Of a stretch of DNA of 64,000 nt, positions 1 to 8,763 are shown piece by piece; the first letter of the stretch is position 1; each line of letters starts with the position of its first letter. Origin of the DNA: Roseimicrobium gellanilyticum. GTDB lineage: Bacteria; Verrucomicrobiota; Verrucomicrobiia; Verrucomicrobiales; Verrucomicrobiaceae. A program made the position numbers and the translations under genes. The notes beneath the pieces are model-generated. The model was not told where the DNA came from and did not search any database. It worked only from the letters and a program-made list of their open reading frames with translations. Where the stretch lies: NCBI RefSeq assembly GCF_003315205.1, contig NZ_QNRR01000008.1, forward strand, positions 62,001 through 126,000. Direction: 5' to 3'.

Positions 1-1998
1 GCGGCTGAAGTTTTTCTCGTCGAGCTCATTGGTGGCATTTGGCTTCCAGCTCCGCTGATAGGTGTCGCTCGTGAGGATGGCACGATGGAGTTTCTTCATG
101 TCGTAACCAGACGCTACGAATCCCTCTGCCAGGTGCTCCATCAACTCGGCATTCACCGGGGGATTGGCGAGATTGATATCGTCCGCCGGATCCACCAGCC
201 CGCGATGGAAATAAGCCGCCCACACCCGATTCACGAAGGCACGTGCAAAGAAGGGATTGTCCTTTGCCCGCAACCACTGCACCAGGGGCTCGCGAGGATC
301 CGAGTACTCTTTGATGAGCACCTGGTCTCCACCGAGAAGCTTCGGTGTCAGCACGCGTCCGGAATACGCCTGCGCATTCGGCCTTGCGATGGTGCTGCGC
401 GGAGACCGCGTCGTGATGTACACCTCGTGAATGGGGAAGACTTCACCGGCATCAATGCGCCGGCGAATCTCCGTGCTCTGGGCGTCACGTGCCTGCATCA
501 TATTGCCACCACCCGCAGCGGCGCGGAGTTCCTTGGTGGCTGTCACGAAGTTCACCTCATTGTCGCGCCGGATGTCGCTGTCATACCGCACCGGCTCAAA
601 GAACGCCTGGAACTGCACGTAGTCCGCCTTCGTCCACTGGTCGAAGGGATGCTTGTGGCACTGCGCGCACTCGATGCGCACCCCGAGGAACGCGTGGGCA
701 AAGGCCAAGGCGCGGTCCTCGGGCTTCTGCACATTCTTGCGTGCCCAGAAGTAGGGCATGGTCTCGCGTAGCGCGAAGTCAGCGCGGTTCTCGCTACGCA
801 GGTAGGAGGCCATCTCCAGCGCATAGTCCTTGTAGGATTGCGTGGGAGAGCTGCGGCTGGTGGCAAGGACGATGCCTGCGACGATCTTGTCGTACGGCTC
901 ATTCTGTTTCACCCGGCGGTAGATCCATTCCCACCATTGGCGGGCGAACTCGCCATTCAGGTCGGTCACGTTCTCGGAAAAAATCTGCCGTGCACTGTTG
1001 CCGGTGAAATCACACAACTGGGTGGCCCACCACGCTGCGTGACCGGGCGAGTTGAGCAGGGCGTCAATCTTCTGCGTACGTTTATCCGGTGACTTGTCCG
1101 CGAGAAAAGCGGTCACCTCTGCAGGAGTCGGCAATGTACCCGCCACATCCAGGCTCACCCGACGGAGGAACTCCGCGTCCGTACAAAGCTCCGAGGGCAC
1201 GATGCCGAGCTTGCGAAGCTTGGTGACCACGAGTTCATCCACCTTCGTGGGTGCAGGCACCACCGGATACTTCGTATCCACAAGCTCGCTCACCGGAAGC
1301 ATCACTGGAATGGGGGTGACACCGTTGTCGTAGAACGCGACCACATGCGTGTCACCGCGGGTTTTGCTCTCCACGAGTCCTGTCTCAGAGATGCTGGCCA
1401 CGGCATCGTCGTTCGAGCGAAACCGTGTGAGCCGCGTGACATCCTCAATCCTGCCATTCTTCCAGTACGCAATCACCTTGAGCTGGGTCTTCTCGCCTGC
1501 TTTGGCAAAGACGATTTCGCGCGGAGAGACTGCCAGCCGCTCAAACTCGCCAGTCTCCGCAGGATCATCCTCCGCTCCGCTGGCAATCCACTGCACCAGC
1601 ATCTGGTGTTCCCAGGAGTCCTTCTTGAAGCGTTCCTTCCCTTTGTGCTTCATCTGCACGGTGGGTTTCATCACCAGGAGACTCTTTGCAGGCTCCTGTA
1701 GATTCACACGCACCTCACCCTCGCCGCCGTCGGTATCTTGAGTGAGTTGCCTGAGGTCTGCCTCGAAGTCATAGCCAAAGAGCGAAAGCTGGAATCCACC
1801 TTGCCCGGCGAAGGAGCCATGACACTCGCGCGAACTGCACCCAGCTCGACTCAGCAGGGGAATGATGTGTCTGCGAAAGCTTGGCTCCTTCACGGGAGTC
1901 GCCCCGATTTCCACTGTCTCCTGTGCAACCGCAGTCGTCATTCCCAACGCCATGCCCGCGAGGCAGAGGGAATAGCGGGTGAGGGGCGATGTTCTCAT
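1..1998 (-). CDS. DUF1549/DUF1553 cytochrome-like protein, C-terminus cut by window edge
   Basis: The reading frame is open from an ATG at 1998 down to base 1, so the C-terminus lies outside the window; 666 residues are visible. A signal peptide (about residues 1-26, ending AVAQ) indicates export. Next comes a C-x4-CH heme-type motif (C54, C59-H60), then a BIG2-like Ig domain (about 165-235), a DUF1549 region, and a second CxxCH motif (C444-A-Q-C447-H448, followed by HPFDQW). The visible end is a DUF1553 region with NPFFARAFVNRVW and a YQRSW-like motif. These domain combinations are typical of large secreted proteins of Planctomycetes and Verrucomicrobia, and they often sit beside DUF1501 partners. 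Their biochemical role is not established; a periplasmic redox role in polysaccharide use is often suggested. A small secreted helical protein lies 41 bp upstream on the same strand, so the two are probably co-transcribed. Confidence 0.9.
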   Translation of the reverse strand, partial: MRTSPLTRYSLCLAGMALGMTTAVAQETVEIGATPVKEPSFRRHIIPLLSRAGCSSRECHGSFAGQGGFQLSLFGYDFEADLRQLTQDTDGGEGEVRVNLQEPAKSLLVMKPTVQMKHKGKERFKKDSWEHQMLVQWIASGAEDDPAETGEFERLAVSPREIVFAKAGEKTQLKVIAYWKNGRIEDVTRLTRFRSNDDAVASISETGLVESKTRGDTHVVAFYDNGVTPIPVMLPVSELVDTKYPVVPAPTKVDELVVTKLRKLGIVPSELCTDAEFLRRVSLDVAGTLPTPAEVTAFLADKSPDKRTQKIDALLNSPGHAAWWATQLCDFTGNSARQIFSENVTDLNGEFARQWWEWIYRRVKQNEPYDKIVAGIVLATSRSSPTQSYKDYALEMASYLRSENRADFALRETMPYFWARKNVQKPEDRALAFAHAFLGVRIECAQCHKHPFDQWTKADYVQFQAFFEPVRYDSDIRRDNEVNFVTATKELRAAAGGGNMMQARDAQSTEIRRRIDAGEVFPIHEVYITTRSPRSTIARPNAQAYSGRVLTPKLLGGDQVLIKEYSDPREPLVQWLRAKDNPFFARAFVNRVWAAYFHRGLVDPADDINLANPPVNAELMEHLAEGFVASGYDMKKLHRAILTSDTYQRSWKPNATNELDEKNFSR

Positions 1999-2039
1999 GG
2001 GTTGCCTTTCTTCAGGCCCCGCGAGTGATTCGCAGGCGT

Positions 2040-2678
2040 CTATTTCGCGGTTTTCTTGGTGGCGGCAGCTTTCGCATTGCGCTGAATCTCCGCCTCCGCG
2101 GCCTGTGCCAGTGCAGCCTTCTGGCTCTCGTTGAGAATGCCATCCAGCTTGCTCAAGAACTGCTCCTCCATGTCCTGATTCTTCTCCTCCTGGATGCGCT
2201 TCCGCGCTTCGGGATCTGCTTTGATGGAAGCGAACTTGTCCGCGTACACGATACCTGTCTCCTCTGATGCGGCTGCGTAAACGGCATTGATCTTTTCGAT
2301 GAGCGTTTTCTGCTCCGGCGTGAGGATCGTGGCAATCTGCTCGCGCATGCGTGCCGTCGCTGCATCCATGGTAGCGCGCGCCTTCTCGCGCTGTTCCGCA
2401 GTCACACTGGTGTCGGATTTGGAGAGGCTGCGTGCCGCCTTCACCGATTCATCGTTGCCCATATCGCTTTGCGCCTTCGCGATTTGTTCCGCTTGGGCAT
2501 CCGTGAGCTGCAAGGTGGCGTTCAGCCCGGGAATGAAAGGAGGGACAAAGCCTCGCTTGGGAGAAGACCAGAAGGGGAACCCGCTCAAGTCAGCACGCTT
2601 CAGTTTCGACTCCGCGCCCAGTGCAGCGAGCGTGGTGCATCCGACCAGGAGCAGAGTGAGGAAGGAACGCGTTTTCAT
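2040..2678 (-). CDS. Secreted helical protein with LTxxQ-like motifs
   Basis: This 212-residue protein has a short N-terminal signal. Cleavage after LAALGA by signal peptidase I is plausible. A LLVGC sequence at residues 10-14 could instead be a lipobox, though the hydrophobic segment before it is short. The mature part is almost entirely charged and helix-forming. It contains two LT-x2-Q-type motifs (LTDAQAEQI near residue 57 and LTPEQKTLI near 120), reminiscent of Spy/CpxP-type periplasmic chaperones and of the many small LTxxQ proteins of Verrucomicrobia. The C-terminus is Ala/Lys-rich. It ends 41 bp before the DUF1549/DUF1553 gene on the same strand and probably leads that operon. The Spy-like role is inference from motif and helicity only. 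Confidence 0.8.
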   Translation of the reverse strand: MKTRSFLTLLLVGCTTLAALGAESKLKRADLSGFPFWSSPKRGFVPPFIPGLNATLQLTDAQAEQIAKAQSDMGNDESVKAARSLSKSDTSVTAEQREKARATMDAATARMREQIATILTPEQKTLIEKINAVYAAASEETGIVYADKFASIKADPEARKRIQEEKNQDMEEQFLSKLDGILNESQKAALAQAAEAEIQRNAKAAATKKTAK

Positions 2679-2872
2679 AACCAGGCAGACTGCGGGGTGG
2701 GTGGTTAGGCAGCAGGCCCGGGTACGGCCGGACCTCGCTAGGGTATCGCATCTACAACGCCCCGCTTTGCCTAAAATTGCAAAATAGAAATATTTGGGTG
2801 CAAGGCTGCCAGTCAGCCCCCCGAAGAGCTTTGTCGTTGGATGCCTCTTCCCCCAGACGGTGGAATGGGACC

Positions 2873-3538
2873 TTAGAGCATTCCCTTGAGCTTCACCCAG
2901 ACCAAATCCGCGATCTTCTGCTGCCCTTCCGCGGTTGGGTGAATCTGGTCGGCCTGGTTCAGTTTTTCATCTCCACCCACGCCTTCCAGCAGGAAGGGCA
3001 GGAGCTCAATCTTCTGCGCATCCGCGACCTTCGGGAATACTGCCTTGAAGGCCTCGACATACTTCGGCCCCATATTGTCCGGCATCTGCATGCCTGCGAT
3101 GAGGATTTTCAGAGCGGGATTTTTCAGCCGCGCCTTCTCGATGATGCCAGTGAGATTCTTTTCCGTCTGCTCCGGGGATATCCCGCGTAGGCCATCATTG
3201 CCGCCCAACGCGATCACCAGTACGTCCGCACCCTTCTGACCGAGCGCCCAATCAATTCTTCTCAATCCACCCGCAGTCGTGTCACCACTCACCCCGGCAT
3301 TCGTCACTTCAAAGGCAAGCCCTGACTCATCCACCTTCTTTTGCAACAATGCCGGATATGCCTCATGACGCTCCAGTCCGAAGCCAGCAGTAATGCTGTC
3401 CCCAAGGACAACGATTCTCTTCTTATCTCCGTCCGAGGCATGCGCGGGTGAAAGCGAAGCGCTCGCGCCGAGTCCTGACATCAGCAGTCCAAGCATCAGC
3501 CATCTCATCCATGTCATCCCAAAGCGTAGAAGCACCAC
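2873..3538 (-). CDS. tesA: SGNH/GDSL esterase of the TesA (arylesterase/thioesterase I) type
   Basis: This 221-residue exported hydrolase has a signal peptide with a hydrophobic core at about residues 12-32. The SGNH blocks are visible: block I GDSITAGFGL with Ser48 as nucleophile, block II with Gly in NAGVSGDTT, block III GGNDGLRG, and block V DQIHPTAEG carrying the catalytic Asp and His. The GLER and EAYPALLQ context after block I is characteristic of TesA-like lysophospholipase/arylesterase proteins. It is divergent from an ABC ATPase and a permease of the YbbA/YbbP type, the same neighbourhood as tesA-ybbA-ybbP in gammaproteobacteria. Starts at 3538, 3517 (MTWMRW) or 3508 are all possible. 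With any of them the 5' end abuts or overlaps the divergent ABC gene starting at 3511. Confidence 0.9.
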   Translation of the reverse strand: MVLLRFGMTWMRWLMLGLLMSGLGASASLSPAHASDGDKKRIVVLGDSITAGFGLERHEAYPALLQKKVDESGLAFEVTNAGVSGDTTAGGLRRIDWALGQKGADVLVIALGGNDGLRGISPEQTEKNLTGIIEKARLKNPALKILIAGMQMPDNMGPKYVEAFKAVFPKVADAQKIELLPFLLEGVGGDEKLNQADQIHPTAEGQQKIADLVWVKLKGML

Positions 3539-4236
3539 CCACGGCTGTCAAACCACCCATCCTGGAGATCCGTGGGCTGACCAAAGTCCACCGTACTGCC
3601 CGCCATGAGCTGACCGTCCTGCGCGACATCCATCTCACGCTGGATGCAGGGGACACCCTCGCCGTCACCGGTCCCTCCGGCAGTGGCAAGACCACCCTGC
3701 TGGGGCTCTGCGCCGGGCTGGATGATGCGACCGCGGGCTCCATGAAACTCGACGGTCATGCCCTCGAACATCTCTCCCAAGATGCCCGTGCTGCCCTGCG
3801 CAACAAACTGGTTGGCTTCGTCTTCCAGAGCTTCCAGCTCATCCCCACGCTCACCGCAGTGGAGAATGTCCTGGTCCCGCTCGAGCTGCGCGGGGAAGTG
3901 GGGCGTCAAAAAGATGCTGAAGCCCTGCTGAGGGAAGTGGGGCTGGGCGACCGGCTGGACCATTACCCCACCCAGCTTTCCGGGGGTGAGCAACAGCGCG
4001 TGGCCCTGGCTCGCGCGTTCATTCACCGTCCCAAGATCCTCTTCGCCGATGAGCCGACTGGCAATCTTGATGCCGCGACCAGCGAGCCCATCGTGGAGAT
4101 GTTGCTCCGTCTGAATCGCGAGTCGGGCACCGCACTCGTCCTGGTCACTCATGATCCCGGTCTGGCCGCGAAGGCCCGGCGCGTGATCAAGATGAGCGGC
4201 GGAACCGTCATCGCGGAGGCACAAAATGCCGTCTGA
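3511..4236 (+). CDS. ybbA: ABC transporter ATP-binding protein, YbbA/LolD type
   Basis: This 241-residue ATPase uses the ATG at 3511; an upstream in-frame ATG at 3448 would add 21 residues of the antisense of tesA and is less likely. Walker A is GPSGSGKT, the Q-loop is FVFQSFQLIPTLTA, the signature is LSGGEQQRVALARA, Walker B is ILFADEPTGNLD, and the H-loop is LVTHD. The ENVLVPLELRG and GNLDAATSEPIV segments fit the MacB/LolD/YbbA subfamily, which drives FtsX-type permeases rather than substrate import. It overlaps the permease gene by 11 bp (4226-4236), which suggests translational coupling. The TesA-type gene is divergent and overlaps its 5' end. Likely acts at the inner membrane with the product of 4226-6772. 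Confidence 0.95.
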   Translation: MSSQSVEAPPTAVKPPILEIRGLTKVHRTARHELTVLRDIHLTLDAGDTLAVTGPSGSGKTTLLGLCAGLDDATAGSMKLDGHALEHLSQDARAALRNKLVGFVFQSFQLIPTLTAVENVLVPLELRGEVGRQKDAEALLREVGLGDRLDHYPTQLSGGEQQRVALARAFIHRPKILFADEPTGNLDAATSEPIVEMLLRLNRESGTALVLVTHDPGLAAKARRVIKMSGGTVIAEAQNAV

Positions 4237-6772
4237 TCCCCGTCCGCTTCCATCCAGCCTCCTGGGGGCTCTGATTCATCCGTGGACCTGGCGCATGGCC
4301 TGGCGCGACAGCCGGACGCAGCGGCTTCGCCTGCTCATCTTCTCGCTGGCCATCGTATCCGGCATCGCAGCTCTCGTGGCGATTCACTCGCTGAAGGCCA
4401 GCGTGGAAACTGGCATCGAGTCGCAGGCGAAGGAACTCCTCGGCTCCGACCTCCAGGTGTCCTCGCGGCGTCCCATCACAGACGAAGACGCGGCCAGGCT
4501 CTCGAAGCGCGCCACCCGCACCACGAGAGAGGTCGCCTTTCCTTCAATGATGACCTTCCCGGGGGGCGCAGCGCGGCTCATTTACATTCGCGCCCTGGAC
4601 GGAGAGTTTCCATTCTATGGAAAAATCGAAACGCTGCCCGAGGAAGCGTGGCAGCGACTGCCTCATGAGCCCGGCGTTCTGCTGGATCCCTCTTTGCTTG
4701 AGCAGTTCAAGGCAGCGGTGGGCGACGAAGTCGAACTCGGCAGCCTCCGTCTGAAAATACTTGGAGTCATTCACAAGGCACCGCCGCGTACCAGCCGCTT
4801 CAGCGCCTTCGCTCCTGAGGCGTATGTCCGTCTTTCCGACGTTCGCCAGAGCGGTCTCACCGGGGGTAACAGCATGGTCACCCAGCTCCTCCACCTGGAA
4901 ATTCCCAAGGCACCGCCCTCGAAGGAACTGAAGGAGACCATTCAGCGAGATTTCCCGGACAGGGCCTGGCGGCTCGAGACGCCTGAAGATCGTCGCGAAA
5001 CCCTTGGTGACGCACTCGACCTTTTTCAGCGATACCTCGGGCTGCTCGCGCTGGCGTCACTGGCGCTCGGCGCACTCGGTGTGGCAGGTGCTGTGCAATC
5101 GCACATCAGCCGCCGCGTCCCCACCATCGCCATCCTTCGCTGTCTCGGGGCTCCGCGCCAGCTGGCTGCCGCTGTCTACATCGCCCAGACCATGGCCCTG
5201 GGATTTCTGGGTGCCATCCTTGGCGCGGGCATTGGCATTGTCCTGCAAATTGGAGTGCTGCGTTGGTTCGGTGACAGCCTTCCCGTTAGCATCGACCCGG
5301 TGCCCGAGTGGGGGATTGTCCTTCGCACCACCCTAGCTGGCTTTGCGGTGTGCTGTGGGTTCGCACTCATTCCTTTGCTGAAAATCCGCCGTGTCTCACC
5401 CGCTGCTACGTTGCGCAGCGGAGCCACGCTTCCCGGAAACAGCCTCCGCGTGGTCCCGGTGTATCTGTTTGTTACCGCCTTGCTGGTGGTGCTTGCCCTC
5501 ACCAATGACCCGGACTGGCCGCGCGCCATGGCGCTCGTTTTGGGACTCGCCTGTGCCTTCGCTCTCACTGTGGGTGTCGCCGTAGTGCTCATGGAGAGTG
5601 CGCGCCGCATCGTCCGGCCGCGCTGGGCCTACCTGCTGCGGCAGGGCATTTCGAATCTCCATCGTCCGGGCAATCAGACGCTGCTCTTCCTGCTCTCGCT
5701 TGGTCTCGGCACCTTCCTTCTGCTCACCATTCTCCTCGCGGGGAATTCTCTCCAGCAGCGTCTCGATCTCACGCACTCCAGTGAGAATCCCAACCTCTAC
5801 CTGGTCGACATCCAGGCTGATCAGGTCGATGGCGTCACCTCCTTGGTGAAAAGGCACAACCTTCCCGTGCTGGAAGGCGCGCCCATGGTCACCATGCGCG
5901 TCCAGGCCATCCGCGGTGTGCCCGTTGGCAAGGTGAAGGGCCTGCCCCGGTGGATCGCCAATCGCGAATTCCGCTCCACTTATCGGGATTATCTCAACTC
6001 CAGTGAATCCATCACGGCGGGCGAGTGGCACAAGACCATCCCCGATCCTGGTGGGCCCATCCCACTTTCTCTTGAGGAGAAAATCGCAAAGGACATGCTC
6101 GTGAATGTTGGCGACACCATGACGCTGGATGTGCAGGGGGTCTCTTTGGAGGCGCGTGTCACCAGCTTGCGCAAGGTTGATTGGGGCCGGTTCAACCTGA
6201 ACTTCTTCATGATTTTCCCGCCCGGTGCTCTGGAGGGCGCACCAGGTTTCCATGTGGTCACCACGCATGCACCGGACGCTGCCGCCTCAGGGAATTTGCA
6301 GAAGGCGCTGGCGGCGGAGTTCGGCAATGTCTCGTGCATCGACCTCGCTCAGATCCTGGAGACTGTCCGCAGCATGCTCTCGCAGATCTCGCTCGTCGTC
6401 ACTCTACTAGGCAGCTTCACCCTCATTGCGGCGCTGCCCATTCTTATTGGCACCCTGCTCAATGGTCGGGATGTCCGCCTGCGCGAAAGCGTCCTGCTGC
6501 GCACACTTGGCGCGTCTGCGAGGCAGGTGCGCATCATCCTCACCATCGAATACGCCACGCTCGGTCTTCTCTCCGCGCTCACTGGCACGCTGCTGGCTGC
6601 AGGGGCCAGCGCCGCCCTCGCCACGTACGTCTTCAAAACGCCGCCCTACCCCGATGTGAGTCTTCTCATCACGGCCTTCTTCATCACGACCATGGTCTCC
6701 ATCCTCGGCGGCCTCGCTCTCAGCCGCGGTGTATCGAATCATCCGCCGCTTGAGGTCCTGCGCCACACGTGA
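4226..6772 (+). CDS. ybbP: FtsX/MacB-type ABC permease, YbbP family
   Basis: This 848-residue integral membrane protein has a first membrane helix near residues 30-52, then a periplasmic MacB_PCD-like domain. A first FtsX block follows at about 265-400, with the SRRVPTIAILRCLGAPRQL coupling motif. Central helices lie at about 410-505, then a second periplasmic domain, then a C-terminal FtsX block at about 720-840 with RESVLLRTLGASARQ. Two FtsX blocks in one long chain are typical of YbbP, unlike the shorter LolC/E or MacB. It forms a two-gene unit with the overlapping ATPase gene and lies next to the divergent tesA-like gene. Related systems are thought to extract or move lipophilic molecules; the substrate here is unknown. 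Confidence 0.93.
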   Translation: MPSDPRPLPSSLLGALIHPWTWRMAWRDSRTQRLRLLIFSLAIVSGIAALVAIHSLKASVETGIESQAKELLGSDLQVSSRRPITDEDAARLSKRATRTTREVAFPSMMTFPGGAARLIYIRALDGEFPFYGKIETLPEEAWQRLPHEPGVLLDPSLLEQFKAAVGDEVELGSLRLKILGVIHKAPPRTSRFSAFAPEAYVRLSDVRQSGLTGGNSMVTQLLHLEIPKAPPSKELKETIQRDFPDRAWRLETPEDRRETLGDALDLFQRYLGLLALASLALGALGVAGAVQSHISRRVPTIAILRCLGAPRQLAAAVYIAQTMALGFLGAILGAGIGIVLQIGVLRWFGDSLPVSIDPVPEWGIVLRTTLAGFAVCCGFALIPLLKIRRVSPAATLRSGATLPGNSLRVVPVYLFVTALLVVLALTNDPDWPRAMALVLGLACAFALTVGVAVVLMESARRIVRPRWAYLLRQGISNLHRPGNQTLLFLLSLGLGTFLLLTILLAGNSLQQRLDLTHSSENPNLYLVDIQADQVDGVTSLVKRHNLPVLEGAPMVTMRVQAIRGVPVGKVKGLPRWIANREFRSTYRDYLNSSESITAGEWHKTIPDPGGPIPLSLEEKIAKDMLVNVGDTMTLDVQGVSLEARVTSLRKVDWGRFNLNFFMIFPPGALEGAPGFHVVTTHAPDAAASGNLQKALAAEFGNVSCIDLAQILETVRSMLSQISLVVTLLGSFTLIAALPILIGTLLNGRDVRLRESVLLRTLGASARQVRIILTIEYATLGLLSALTGTLLAAGASAALATYVFKTPPYPDVSLLITAFFITTMVSILGGLALSRGVSNHPPLEVLRHT

Positions 6773-6869
6773 TGCCGGATAGGAACGGGCCCAATGGCAG
6801 CTCCCAAGAATAGGATTGCGGTGCCTGAGCATTTTTGTCAGGATCGAGTCTCAACAACCACATCCGACC

Positions 6870-7316
6870 ATGGGACTGCTTGATGACCTTGGAAAAGAAG
6901 TGATGAACAGGGCGCTCGGGGGCACGACCGGGGCGGGCGCTAGCGCTACGGAGGTGAACTGGGTCCAACTCGGCATCGCGCTGCTGGAGAAGTTTGGCGG
7001 GCTGGACGGCTTGATGGCGAAGTTTCAACAAAAGGGCTTCGGAGACCTCATCGCCTCCTGGGTGGGCAAAGGGACAAATCTGCCCATTTCCCCCGACCAG
7101 ATCGCGCAGATCCTTGGCAAGGGGAACGTGCAGGACGTGGCAGCCCAGGCGGGCACGGACGCTGCAACGGCGGCGCATGGAATTGCCCAGGTGCTGCCAG
7201 GACTCGTTGACAAACTCACTCCAGATGGTCAGCCTGTGGGTGGCGATGTCCTTCAGCAGGGCATCCAGGCCCTGCTGGGCGGCAAGCTGGGGGATCTTGG
7301 CAAGCTTTTCAGCTAG
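6870..7316 (+). CDS. YidB-like (DUF937) protein
   Basis: This 148-residue protein starts MGLLDDLGKEVM at the ATG at 6870; an upstream in-frame start at 6816 would add 18 residues without family support. The sequence resembles the YidB family. It has an amphipathic N-terminus, a Gly/Ala-rich helical body, the segment GFGDLIASWVGKGTN followed by ISPDQIAQILG (the hallmark LxSWVGxGxNxPIxPxQI region), and a C-terminal LPGLVDKLTPDGQ motif. No signal peptide or membrane helix is evident. YidB-type proteins have no settled function. The gene lies about 100 bp after the ybbP-like gene and 50 bp before the secreted SHD1 protein gene, all on the same strand. Confidence 0.88.
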   Translation: MGLLDDLGKEVMNRALGGTTGAGASATEVNWVQLGIALLEKFGGLDGLMAKFQQKGFGDLIASWVGKGTNLPISPDQIAQILGKGNVQDVAAQAGTDAATAAHGIAQVLPGLVDKLTPDGQPVGGDVLQQGIQALLGGKLGDLGKLFS

Positions 7317-7366
7317 GCGGCGTACCATCATTCCCTCAACCCAATTCACCACCACGCACGATTCTG

Positions 7367-8155
7367 ATGATCATGAAATACGCATACGCCACCACCCTGC
7401 TTCTCCTGGCTGCCACCTGCGGAGTCCAGGCCGCGAAGGATGATGAAAAGCTCCCAGCGATCCCGGGCGACGGAAAGGGCCGCTATGGCGTCTACACCTT
7501 CGCTGATGCCAAGGCAGAAGCCACCAAGCGGAAGAAACCCATCGCGATGATCGTCCAGAACGATCGCACTGAAGAGGCCGCGGAAAAGAATGCGATCCTC
7601 AAGGCCTACTGGGGCATTGAAAAGGATGCCACGATGGTGATGGTGACCTCCCGCCTCATGGTCGAGGCCAAGAGCCGCTTCACCCCTGAGTCTCTCGAAG
7701 CGCTCAGCAGTGCGGAAGCGGGCAAGGCTTTGCCCCGGCTGGTGGTCATGAATTCAGATGCCACCGTCCCCCTCGGGGTGATGAGCGCGGAGCAGATCAT
7801 GGCGGCTGATGAAAAGGCCTTCAAGGAGTTCGGCAAGAAGATGGAAGACGCGAACAAGAACCCCTCTGGCTCCAAGATCACGCTTACCCCCACCGGTGCC
7901 AAGCCTGCTGCACCAGCGACTCCGGCAGCTACTGCTCCCGGTGCCGCCCCTGCTGGTCCCGTGGCCATCAAGGACCCGAAGGCTGAAAGCTGGACCAATG
8001 CTGAGGGCAGAGCCGTGCAGATGACTCTGGTGTCGGTGAACGGAACGGAAGCCACTTTCAAGCTGGCTGATGGCCGCTCGCTTCCCCTGGATGTTTCCAA
8101 GCTTTCCGACGCTTCCAAGAAGCGCGTGGAAGAGCTGGTCGCTGCAAGCAAGTAA
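7367..8155 (+). CDS. Secreted protein with C-terminal SHD1-like domain
   Basis: This 262-residue protein has a signal peptide (about residues 1-22, ending GVQA). Its first half (about 30-165) is a charged alpha/beta domain that vaguely resembles thioredoxin-like folds but shows no CxxC. A Pro/Ala-rich linker follows (about 180-205). The C-terminus, WTNAEGRAVQMTLVSV to LPLDVSKLSDAS, matches the SHD1-like module (a short beta domain written as W-T-x-x-x-G-x..LPLSKLS) that is very common in secreted proteins of Verrucomicrobia and Planctomycetes. Starts at 7367 and 7373 are both possible. A strong intrinsic terminator lies 37 bp downstream. Function unknown. Confidence 0.85.
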   Translation: MIMKYAYATTLLLLAATCGVQAAKDDEKLPAIPGDGKGRYGVYTFADAKAEATKRKKPIAMIVQNDRTEEAAEKNAILKAYWGIEKDATMVMVTSRLMVEAKSRFTPESLEALSSAEAGKALPRLVVMNSDATVPLGVMSAEQIMAADEKAFKEFGKKMEDANKNPSGSKITLTPTGAKPAAPATPAATAPGAAPAGPVAIKDPKAESWTNAEGRAVQMTLVSVNGTEATFKLADGRSLPLDVSKLSDASKKRVEELVAASK

Positions 8156-8191
8156 GCGAGGCTGATAGACGCAGATCTTTGATATCACACC

Positions 8192-8227
8192 ACTGGCGGA
8201 TCTTCGGATCCGCCAGTTTTTGTTTTT
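8192..8227 (+). terminator. Intrinsic terminator with UUCG tetraloop
   Basis: An 11-bp perfect stem (8192-8202 with 8207-8217) closes a TTCG loop. The closing pair is C-G, so the RNA would form the very stable C(UUCG)G tetraloop. It is followed by TTTTGTTTTT. It lies 37 bp after the SHD1-protein stop codon and points in the same direction. No T-run follows on the other strand, so it is not bidirectional. Confidence 0.9.
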
Positions 8228-8331
8228 AGGGACATCGGAAACGCGCAAAGGTCGCCTGTGGACAACGACATGCGCAGCGAGTGTCGCTGGTCTGAGTTCC
8301 CGCTGGGTGGGCTCCGGATCTGGCGCTGATC

Positions 8332-8763
8332 TCAGCGGATACGGATTCCCTTTTCCCGCAGCCGTTTGACGATATCCGGGCCGTTGTTCTCCCTCAAATC
8401 TCCGGGGTCGATTTCCGCGGCGGAGCCATCCTTTTTCTGCACGAACCAGACTTCTACCACGCGGTTTTTCCTATCACGCTTTGTACCGATGGTCACCTGT
8501 TCCACTTCCGCGAGGCGGAACCCCTTCACCGTGGGGGAGAACCAGAAGCCGGTAGTCTGTTCGAGTTTTTCGTCATCCAGAATCACTTTGTCCATGGCCA
8601 GCATGGGGGCGAAAATGCCTCCGGCGATCAACGCGATTGCGGAGGCGATCAACACCAGCCTGGTAGGCAGGCGCAGACGGTAGAAGATGAATCCCACAAC
8701 AGCGGCAATGACGGCAACAGCGATGGCCAGCAACGGCACCCAGGTAGGGAAGGTATAAGTCAT
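8332..8763 (-). CDS. Small membrane protein with PH-like cytoplasmic domain
   Basis: This 143-residue protein has two membrane helices near residues 8-28 and 35-57, followed by a soluble beta-rich part. That part contains TTGFWFSPTVKGFRLAEVEQVTI and a C-terminal DIVKRLREKGI helix. The pattern resembles a bacterial PH-like (bPH) module after a membrane hairpin, but I cannot assign it to a named family. Its ATG overlaps the stop of the upstream YkgJ-type gene in an ATGA arrangement (8760-8763), so translation is probably coupled. Function unknown. Confidence 0.82.
   Translation of the reverse strand: MTYTFPTWVPLLAIAVAVIAAVVGFIFYRLRLPTRLVLIASAIALIAGGIFAPMLAMDKVILDDEKLEQTTGFWFSPTVKGFRLAEVEQVTIGTKRDRKNRVVEVWFVQKKDGSAAEIDPGDLRENNGPDIVKRLREKGIRIR

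Noticed and set aside
5396-6268. 290-codon minus-strand frame
   Set aside because: Antisense to the YbbP-like permease, which has convincing FtsX blocks.
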